A DNA stretch of 64,000 bases from Setoptus koraiensis (Eukaryota; Arthropoda), in NCBI GenBank assembly GCA_048013815.1, contig CM106585.1, positions 5,270,001-5,334,000 on the forward strand, read 5' to 3'. Position numbers and translations under genes: made by a program. How positions within the stretch are numbered: position 1 is the first letter of the stretch; each line of letters starts with the position of its first letter. Below, one piece after another: positions 55,201-64,000 of the stretch. Under the pieces are notes generated by a model, which saw only the letters and a list, made by a program, of their open reading frames with translations, was not told the origin of the DNA and did no database searches.

Positions 55201-58200
55201 CGCAGACGCCGAGCCACCATTAATCACCTGCCTCCAAGAATGCACACGCTCCCCACTGGCCCCCAACTTGCAACAGCTAACCAGACAGCGGGCCCACCGG
55301 CCAGCCAGTTAGCCGACTGAATGGGTCTGGCTGGCGCAAAATGGTTCCAGAGGTAGCCACGAGGGCTCGCCTAATGGGGCCCCTTTGTCTGCGTGTGTGT
55401 GTCGGTGTGTGTGGGGGGGGGGCGGCAGGCTGGCTGGCTGGCATTGATTCTGATTGATGTGAGCCAGGTTTGTTAGATATATTTGTCTTATTTGCTGGCC
55501 GCTGCAGCCACTCGCCGGCCAGCGCCGCTCATGACTCATAACGTCTAACTGGGCTAACTGGGCTAACTGGGCTAGCTTACCAGCGAGAAACACTCAGCCG
55601 AAATGGCGATTTATTTGGCGATTTGGCGAGGAGAACGACAAATAATAATCATCGTGCGCTTACCTTTTATCTCTTGAATTTGCTGATATATAGGCACCAA
55701 GACGTCCAAACTCTGCCTCGATGTGACACTGTTGTTGGTTGGGCGTCGTGCCGACGAGCCCGTTACGTATAACAAGTGGTTGTCGGGGCGCATTGATTGG
55801 CGAACGCCAGCGGTTGACACAATGGCAGCCCAAATGGGAGAGCGAGGGAGAAACCAGAGGGATTTATAAGTGAGTAGTGGCGGACATGTTACGGTTATTA
55901 GAGAGAGAGAGAGAGTGCTTTTAGGAGTCGTCGATATCATTAGAGGCGCATAGTTAGAGGCTTAGAGCGCGAGCAGCATCAAGAAAGGGGGCGCTTAGTT
56001 AGTTGCGTTCGCGGGGGCCCCAATATTATCAACAATAGAATCAGCCGACCGTTTCGGGCTGACAATGCACACACACACACACACACACACGCACCCCATT
56101 GGCCAGTCCGGCCAGATCGAACCGTAAATGGGGAGCCGAGCCAATCCGAGCCGCGCCAGCCGAGCCAATCCGAGCCGCGCCAATCCAAAACGAGCCGCGC
56201 CAATCCAAAACGAGCCGAGCCAATCCAAAACGAGCCGAGCCAGCCGAGTAGAGCAAACAAGCGCTCCCATTGGGCCCCATTGCTTGCCTTCGGCTCACCT
56301 GTTCGGCGCAACGATCTCCGATTCTATTTCGGTTCGTCGGCCGGCGCACAGGTGCTCCAGTTTCTCGGCGAGGCACAGGCACATTCTCTTGGCCTCGGCG
56401 GCTCGGTGTGCGGATAAATATCCATCCGATCCGCGCAACCTGTTATATACTTGATAGTATCAAGTTGATACTGTATAACGCTGTGCGCTACAGTGCCAGT
56501 TATAACGCGCCCCTCGCCCCGCGTAACGCTGAGCCAGTCACCGGGCGATATTCACAGCTGGAGGCCGCTTCGAGCGGATCTAGTTAATCTTCTTACAGGT
56601 GCCAATTAGATGAATTGTTTTTCGATGCATTCCGACAATTCAAGGATTAAATCGCTCAAATTGGTAGCTTCCAGCGAGCTGCTCGCGTCGTGTGCGCTCG
56701 CACCGGCCCCAGACAGCTCGCTGTAGCCCCTGACAATCGGCCCACCGCTTACACATGTATGAATGGGGTCCACTCATCACCTTGATCCGCGCTCGTTTAT
56801 ATCACTCTCGCACCGATACGATTTCATTCTGGCTAGCTAAGTAAGGCCAATGTCTGGAAATAGCGAGGCCGCGCACAGTCAGCTCAAGAGACAGCGAGCG
56901 AGCGAGAGAGATTGGCCGGTTCGAGCCAGCCAATGGCCTCTGCGCCTTATAATTTATCTCGATTATCTGTTATCTTTCCATGGGCACTTTAGCAAACTGC
57001 ACAGTGGCGAGTGACAGTAACTGCCAGTCTGTCCCTAGCCAGTCGCTCGCTCGCTCGCTGGGGCCGTCGAGGGCCCCCGATCAAGCCCAACCATCTCCTA
57101 TTAACTATTTGCCATTTGCCGCTCACTGGCGCGCCACTCACTGCCACACAACACACCGTTGCCATTTCCTTTTTTGGGCCCGTCTTTCCGTTCTTTCCAA
57201 CGCTCTAAATATATCCAGACGGCGGCTTCCGTGAGTGCAGCTCTTTAGCAAAACAAGCGAGCCAATCATCTCGAGATCGAGATAAGTCATCGCTGGCGAA
57301 AAACGACCACCGAGCCCACTCGCATGCCAGGCTAATGTTGAATGCCGGCTGAATGGCATTCACTGCAGCTAAACTAGCTGGCCACCGAAAATGACATGGG
57401 GCTGACTGTTGGCTCGCCAAGGAACCGCTATCGCAATCGCGCTATCTAGCGCTATACTCTTGTATATACACTCTTGTATATCGTCGATATAGTATCGAGT
57501 GTAGCGCAAAAACCAATGAAAAATGAGCGACCGCAACTACGTTATCGCACAATCTTGCGAAGTGGCGGCAACACACAGCGACACAAATTGTGTTGTAAGA
57601 TCGCCGATAAAATAAAATATCAACAAAAGAAAAAAATGGACCCCAAACTTGGACGAGAATGACCCAAAGATCGAATGGCCGATACAAGATCCAAATTGTT
57701 CTTTGCCAGAGAACAATCCAGAAGAAAATTGTGTCGGCGCCCAAAATTTCGCCAAAATCAATTGCCATCGAGGTCAACGGGTTGACATCATGCGCGATAT
57801 GCGTTTATCCACCCATCGATTTTGGCCAATGCAATGCAAACTTGAATTTTTTCGAATTCTGCGAATTTTTTTTTTCGAATTCTGTGAATTTTTCTGAATT
57901 CTGTGAATTTTTCTGAATTCTGTGAATTTTTATAAACCGCAAATTTCTATTGAAAATATTGAGTGCCTCTCGCGCTTGTCGCCCTAGAGACAATCTCTAA
58001 TATTTTAATATTCATCTAATCCGCATTCGTTCAATGCAAAATATTTCGGCGCTCGGTGCACTATGGATTTTTTGTTGCTTTCTGATCACATCGTAGTTTC
58101 ACTTCACATGAAAGTAGAAATCATTTTCTCATTTTGGCAACTTCGCCCATTGTCCGCCAGAAAAAAAGAAAACGGTACAAACAAGCGAATGGTATAAACC

Positions 58201-59563
58201 GAAAAATGGTCAAATCAATTCCATCGTGTAATGGTCTCGAGCAAACTGTTGGAACTGTAATAAAAGTCACGATGATGAAAACATGCTGCAACCAATTTCA
58301 CACCACCTAAATCCACTTTTGCCAGACTGACAGATCGATTTAAGCTTACAGAAAAATTGTTCTCGGCCCCAGGGATGCATGCCGTCGACAGTCATATGTC
58401 TGCGTTTCACGGCGAACAACGACACAGAAAAGACAAAGCAAATAAATATTTTCCGAACATAAATCGTTCGTGCTCACTCGCTGCCACGCAGTTTTTTCTT
58501 TTTCTGAGCCTCTGGCAGGTTCGAGACCATGAGTTTATCTTTTTTGAACTCAGGCCCATCTTTTTTTCAGAGCACGCGCATCGTCACATGTGACGCATCA
58601 GACATTAGACAATCTTCTCTTGACAATCAATATGTCAGAAAGAAATCGTTTTCCTAGCGCCGAACAACTGTCAAGCTGCCAAAATCAAGCTAGAAGGGGC
58701 TTCGAATCTAGGCAGCTCGTCGGAATGACAAAATTTGCTTGTTTCGATCGCAAATATCTCAAACCTGATCTGACTCACAACTAGAGTGGGCGGTAATTGG
58801 CTGGCAACCATTGGCTCTTATTAGCGAGTGGCTTGAACCATTTTTCAGTGGCTCTCATTTAAATCGAGCATTTTCGACGCTCTTTTTTGATAGAAATGAT
58901 TTTTGATATTCGTCAATGTTCATCAACTGCCGATTTACTGCCAATTTAAACCATTTGTATCGAAATGCGTGCTTCAAACAATCACAACCTTTGCTACTGG
59001 CATTATCTGGCTTTTTGAAGCATGTGGCGAATCACTTTGAAACACATAGAAATTATTCCTGCCAATTCGTTCGATATTCGTCACGAAATCCAGTGGTTTG
59101 AACCAAAAAAGAATTGAATGATAGTTCGAACCAACTTCAGCCGTGGTTCGAATCAACAATTCTGTTCAAACTTCGTTAAAATCCAAGAGATTCAAAAGAC
59201 TTGGATTCCCTTTCTATGTAGGACACACTCACGAAAAAGAAGAGTAGCGACATTTTTTTTTCTAATCTTTTTAAAGTTTTTCCAGGACTCTTAAAAGAAC
59301 AAGCAAATAAATGATAATGGGTTGCACCGAAACAAGTTGGAAATAGTTGCAATGCTGCTGGATTTGATCATTGTAATTGATTAAGACTCACCTATAGACC
59401 AACATAAAAGCGTGTCCTTTGCTAATGTTCAATTGTTGCATGGCAGGAAATTGATGTGAACCGGAACAATCAGTTATTTGAAGAGTGCAAACGTTTCTAT
59501 TGCACGATATCACTTGCTGGTAGGTATCCTCGATTGTGGGTACGTAAGAATCACTAAATGTGC
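49231..59563 (-). CDS. Diras: DIRAS-family Ras-like small GTPase (5' exon outside window)
   Basis: This is a plasma-membrane Ras-related GTPase. Exons in transcription order: 59563-59392, 55728-55664, 49725-49556 and 49341-49231. All have consensus GT/AG sites and compatible phases. They encode [35 protein letters not shown], then [20 protein letters not shown], then [17 protein letters not shown] and [17 protein letters not shown], and finally [19 protein letters not shown] ending in the CAAX box CEIM. DIRAS markers are the switch II DxxGSHQF in place of the Ras DTAGQ, the PTIEDTYxQVIS effector region, NKCDE (G4) and ETSAK (G5). The exon with the P-loop (GGVGKSS) was not found and should lie beyond 64,000. 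Introns are 3.7, 5.9 and 0.2 kb, far longer than elsewhere in the window. Confidence 0.9.
50051..50130. repeat. 20-bp tandem repeat, four units, in a DIRAS intron
   Basis: The unit tcgcccaattctttgccagt is repeated four times. The last two carry the same two or three substitutions (gtt.ttcgc), indicating stepwise expansion. Related tggtcgaaaatcgg repeats lie at 49379-49460. Confidence 0.9.
53190..53350. repeat. TTG/TCG trinucleotide low-complexity block
   Basis: Alternating gttgttgtcg and cgtcgttgtt words over ~160 bp yield poly-Asn/Thr/Gln-like ORFs in several frames. This is repeat, not coding. Similar blocks lie near 47565-47645 and 63920-64000. Confidence 0.8.
56136..56250. repeat. 20-bp tandem repeat in a DIRAS intron
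   Basis: The unit cgagccgcgccaatccaaaa occurs three times at 56171-56230, flanked by shorter and altered units (agccgagccaatc) on both sides. Confidence 0.9.
57850..57932. repeat. 19-bp tandem repeat in a DIRAS intron
   Basis: The unit ctgaattctgtgaattttt occurs about four times, the first units with a longer T run and a tcg in place of ctg. Confidence 0.85.
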
Positions 59564-61945
59564 CTATTGTGTTTAAACGATATTATGGGATGATATGGGT
59601 TGAACAAATAATTAAGTCAGTGATCAGTTCAATTTGGTTGATGCCAACTAATATCAATCAAATGATAAAATATTGGCTATAGTTGCTTCGCGGGAAGTAG
59701 CCTAGAGCGTTATCAAAGCGGCCGGCTGCAACTTGAATTCGTTTGTGTCGAAACAAAAGAATTACATTCTAAAGAGATGAGAGGGAGAGAGAACAAAGAT
59801 TGGGATTGCCCAGATTGATAAATTGATGAGCGTTGGTATTATAACGCGTCAGTTGCAAGCATCAATGCCAGAAACAAGTAGAGAGAATGGCATGAATAGG
59901 AGACCTCACAAATATGGGGCCAGATCAGCTGAATTTAATTCAATCTGATTACCATTATTATTGTATTATGAGAGTTTTATCAGAGCCTGAGATGCACACA
60001 CACACACACACATACACACAAAAACAGATTACAGACTATATATTATAATACCATTGCGCTAACGATATAATATAATTTGATCATCCGCGCATAAACTCCG
60101 ATCATATTGCTCAATGTGGGGCCCACACTTTTCGTCGTCCACTCGAGACTCGATTAATGACGACGACGACGGCTCACCATTTCACAAGTAGCGCCACTTT
60201 TGTTGCCAGGGGAGCCTCAATTTCCGAGAGCTATTCTAGGCGCGTCAATCAACCTCTACACCTAGAGATGGCCTCAAGAGCGCATATATTGCCAGCTCGG
60301 CCATTCTATTCTTGGCCATTCTGACGGATGACGGGCCTCATTATAGAGGCACGGCGATATCGATAGGATCGACTGGATATAGATTGAATATTGCTAAGGC
60401 GATAATTTAGGTGTGTTCTTTTTCGGGTTGCACTTAAGCCGTCGACTAAAAATTATCTGTCAACAAGGCTGTTTGTGTGATTATTTCCGCAGTGTTGTTA
60501 TTTTTAAAGCGTCAAGGAAAGTGTCAAGTTGTCGAGCGCTCAAGTGCAGTTTCAGCAATGTTTCAGGTGAGCTTGTGACGCCACTAATTGGAGTCTCCGT
60601 TTTCTGCCTTTTCTGGCTCTTCTTTCTGGTTTCGAACGCGCGAATAAGAACGCGAAAAAGAACGCGAGAGAGAGAGAGCGAGGATAGTGCGATATAAACA
60701 ACTCCGGCGTGTTGTTTATGTGCGGCGCCACTAGAGTGTGATCAGCACACAATGTGGGTGCATTGGAGTCAGTAGCCCGAGTCGCAGTTCAACAGCGACT
60801 AACTAGCTAATTTTGAAATTGATGAAAGCTCTAAAACTAACAGAATGATGGATTGGATGGCTTGTAGCTCGAGGGAGGATTGTGCGAAATTCGAATTACG
60901 GGTGCCCAGTTCGAGCGGGCGACTCTGTCGGCGAGTCGGCGTCTCGCCATTACTTGCGAGCTAGGCGCCCGAAAAACAGTGTTGAAAAACACAAATCTAG
61001 ACAATGGGTGCACTCGGGCAATCAGCGTCTTATCGAGTCGCGTCTGGGATGTTGTCTGGATTGAATGCATGAAAAAGCATCGAGACCCGCTGTAAACGGG
61101 TGGCCGCTATACGCACGCAAACCGGCTTAGCTGATCAATGCGCGATAACTGCAAACAACAAACGAAACAAAGCATTTACACCGAGTTGAAAATTGGTATC
61201 GTTGTGTCGAGTCAACCGCTCAGTCCGTCGGATATACCGTCGGCTATATTTATATTCACGTTAAAAACGGCGAGCGTTATCGTTTGCGCGTTTGGGGCCC
61301 AACGCGAGCCGCCAGCCAGGGCCGGGACACGAACAAATATATCTCTATTTATAGCTGACAATTGTAAGCCGGCCCGGCAGATAGCACGATATGCGTCTAT
61401 ACATCATTAGATCGGGCATTATGCGTGTATGCATAATTTTATCCGCGTCGTTATATATGTGTATGTGGCACGGACAAAAATGGTTGCGGCACACACAAAT
61501 GTTGCTGATGATACAAAGTTTGCAAAAAATAAAAAAGCAAAAATCTGTATTGTATCACTTAATGACCTTGCAACCGTTAGTGCGGGCTCTCGTGGGCTGC
61601 ACTTGTGACGCTGCACAATCGAGCTGGGCCGCCACCGACATTGTGAGTGCCTAATAGCTCGCGAAAGTCGCTATAGTCGCCGTGCGCTGCAGTCGGCGGT
61701 GCGAGTCGCCGAGCTCGCTAGACTCTAGCGGCTAGAGACCCGATTGCCGCTTGCCGCGGCCAGATGAGTTGCCGTGTTAAGTGTGACCGGAGCGCCAATG
61801 AAATGCACGGTAAATAATTTTCTTTGGTCGCTCGTCTGTGGCCATGGCGACTGGGCCGGCGAGCGGGGCCCCTCGCTGGCTCCGCTCGGGCACTTTCAAG
61901 CTTGCAAGCACCAGGGCGCTAATAGTGGGGCGCGAATAGCGGGCC

Positions 61946-61996
61946 ACAAATATGAGCGGGCTACAAATATGAGCGGGCTACAAATATGAGCGGGCT
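61946..61996. repeat. 17-bp tandem repeat, three units
   Basis: acaaatatgagcgggct is repeated three times exactly. Confidence 0.92.
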
Positions 61997-62759
61997 TGCT
62001 GTTTTGAGATAGATAAATCAGCAAAAATATTCTTCCATCTAATTGAGCGCAACTCGATGGCTTTTGGCCGTCTGAATTGCGCCGGACATGTATCACCGCG
62101 ATCACGGGTATCGCGTCGCGGCGACAACACTAAAGAGATGATTGCGGGCCCGCTAATGTCGCCTAGCCGGCCCACCCGATTGATATCATCAATTTGATGG
62201 GTCACACAAGCATCGTCGAGCATGCATAAATGCGCCACTTTTACCAGCCAACAGGACAACTCTGGCGAGTCGCGACAACAGGATATGCGCACCACTCCAG
62301 CCAGCTACACACTAATCAACAGCCACTTCACATCACAGCTGGCACATCCACACCATGGATGCCAGCAAATAAATGGGGCCCCGAAACGGCCTGCCAAAAT
62401 GGCTGAAAATGCGCCGCAAAATGGCAAGACCGCGCTGGCTAGACGCTGCCGGTAGTGGGGCTCACGCTGTAATTATGTATGTATGTATGTATTGCTATTT
62501 ATATCCTTTGATAGTGATGGCACTTGTGTGAGTTAGAGTAGTGGTGCAGTGATTATGTAAGTTGTTGTCCGTTATTATTCTTGTTATTATGTAAAGCCGA
62601 TATAAAGTGTCACGCTCAAGAATTGCGTAATATTGTGCGCTGCCCACAATGCCGTTTATATGGTGTTATGGTGCGCTCAATTGTGCAATTGGCCGACAGC
62701 GCGCGCGATTATTTATAGACTACTCGAATAACCGTTACCATTCAAATAATACGTATACG

Positions 62760-62763
<4 letters not shown>

Positions 62764-62818
<55 letters not shown>
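62764..62818 (+). repeat. (GT)n microsatellite
   Basis: A ~54-bp uninterrupted GT tract, followed by tcgttgtgtgtcggtgtg. Confidence 0.95.
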
Positions 62819-62819
<1 letters not shown>

Positions 62820-64000
62820 GTTGTGTGTCGGTGTGCGTCGGCCACTAGCAATGGGGCCCCGACAAACTTATTATTCGAAGGGCCCCCGATGAGACACACT
62901 CAAGTGCAAACTCGTAATCATGACAAGTCGCTGAATTAACTCGGCGACGGGCCCCACTAACGAGCTAAATACACGACTATCTCTGTCGGTGATGTGCTTT
63001 CCATTTCGCCCTAAACGATGTGCTGTCTGCGTGCTGTGTTTTTGGCGTCTTACAACTTACATCCGTCTTCGTTGCGGGCCCCATTTGCTCTCAACAGCGC
63101 ACACATAACATATAACATGTGCCAAGTGCCAGCGCAAACGGGGGATATTTGCCTCTCTCTCTCTCACTTGCACTTGCTTGCCATAATCACCGGCTCACCG
63201 GCCTTCGAGTGCTCAGCTACGAGTTCTGGCTAGGCGCGCAGCTAGCTCGCCAACCGGCGGCCAGCCAGCGGCAACCAGCGGCCAGCCACAAAGCTGGCTG
63301 GCCGGCCGACCGGCCGGCAAGCAGATGAGTAGCGTCAAATAACAAGGGGCCCCTCGATCGAGATTATGCCGGCCAGATATTCAATCTTGTGTGCTCGTGT
63401 CGCACAAACAAGCCGAATCGTCGCCCTCTCCCTTTTATACTCGAATGTCCGAGACACACTTCTTGTATAATCTTACTTAAGCACACACTGACCACTCTTG
63501 TTGAGCCGCTCTTTGGGGCCCCGACGAGGCCCCAAGGAGCTCAAACTTGAGCGCCTAAGCTTGGCGTGCCGCCGCTCCGTCCGCGTCACTCTGTGCAGTG
63601 GCCATGGCGAGCTGGCGAGCTAGTTGCGTAACAGCGCCCGTTATGATCATAGCACGAGTTACCATGATTGCCCTTGTTCTCTCATTCCGTGGACCGGGCG
63701 CGCGCCGCCAACCGGCCGGCCCGCCACTGGCCGGCCCGAGCCAAGTGGTGCCGTGCGGCGGGCAGCAAGTCGCAGCGGCCGCACGGCGACATCGACAAGG
63801 GCGCACCTCAAACTGATGGTCGAGTCATATAATTTACATGATGAGTTGGCACATCTGGTGCATACTGGTGGTGCATTGTTGTTGAAGAGGGCAGCTCATT
63901 ACGTATGGCAGCCGCCATTGTGCAACGCGCAACAACAGCAGCACAACAGCGCAACAACAGCGCAACAACAACGACAACAACAACGACAACATCAGCAACA

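Larger units (their letters stand above)
59564..64000. other. Probable first large intron / 5' region of the DIRAS gene, no other gene seen
   Basis: Because the P-loop exon was not found, this 4.4-kb stretch is probably intron. It is AT-rich up to ~60.0 kb and GC-rich after that. It holds a CA tract (59996-60010), a GT tract (62764-62818), a 17-bp triple repeat (61946-61996) and many GGGGCCCC words. Short ORFs overlap on both strands and are not protein-like. Confidence 0.45.

Noticed and set aside
58500-58600. T-arm-like word ggttcgagacc as a tRNA
   Set aside because: No matching acceptor, D or anticodon arms can be drawn around it.
59564-64000. Search for the DIRAS P-loop exon on the minus strand
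   Set aside because: A donor-like site near 60176 has a vaguely fitting LVK end, but no GxxxxGKS upstream and the wrong phase.

Overview
The window looks like nuclear DNA of an arthropod, most likely a chelicerate such as a mite. The first ~42 kb is AT-rich and compact. Genes sit on both strands, are often single-exon, and have mostly short introns (about 75-190 bp). The gene set is animal (IFT88, ARPC2, septin, PEX11, basigin, an IRAK4/Pelle kinase). The R&R cuticle protein ends its chitin-binding core with a GFRAVIVTNEIGT-type segment, a form I associate with arachnid cuticle proteins. No prokaryotic operon, integrated virus or autonomous transposon gene was recognised.

Layout. 0-7.2 kb: 3' part of IFT88, an HACD gene (minus), ARPC2 and a second HACD gene (plus), with vestiges of an inverted duplication and a small MITE. 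7.2-10 kb: CA/TG-rich spacer. 10-14.4 kb: basigin-like Ig protein, DCTN6 and a JmjC/cupin_8 protein. 15.4-17.5 kb: two secreted or membrane-anchored proteins of unknown family. 17.8-26 kb: PEX11, a GH30 glucocerebrosidase, a septin and an MFSD14-type transporter. A ~400-bp spacer is repeated at both ends of the glucocerebrosidase-septin pair. 26-31 kb: AUH-like hydratase, IRAK4/Pelle and an XRCC3-like RAD51 paralogue, all minus. 31-38.7 kb: AT-rich spacer without a recognisable gene. 38.8-41.5 kb: cuticle protein.

Near 42.7 kb the composition changes sharply to GC-rich DNA full of GCC/GGCC words, GGGGCCCC palindromes, trinucleotide runs and long GT tracts. At this boundary lie two adjacent intronless minus-strand genes for SUMO-protease-like (Ulp1/SENP, peptidase C48) enzymes. 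Both have a predicted signal peptide and a complete His-Asp-Gln-Cys catalytic set. This is the most unusual coding content of the window.

The right-hand 15 kb is largely one gene: a DIRAS-family small GTPase on the minus strand. I assembled four exons from splice sites and homology (49,231-59,563). They are separated by introns of 0.2, 5.9 and 3.7 kb, and the P-loop exon lies beyond the window. Most long ORFs in this GC-rich part are repeat-driven and not genes.

The genes do not form one pathway. They are mainly housekeeping neighbours: cilia (IFT88), actin and dynein cofactors (ARPC2, DCTN6), lipid metabolism (HACD, PEX11, glucocerebrosidase, AUH), innate signalling (Pelle) and DNA repair (XRCC3-like).
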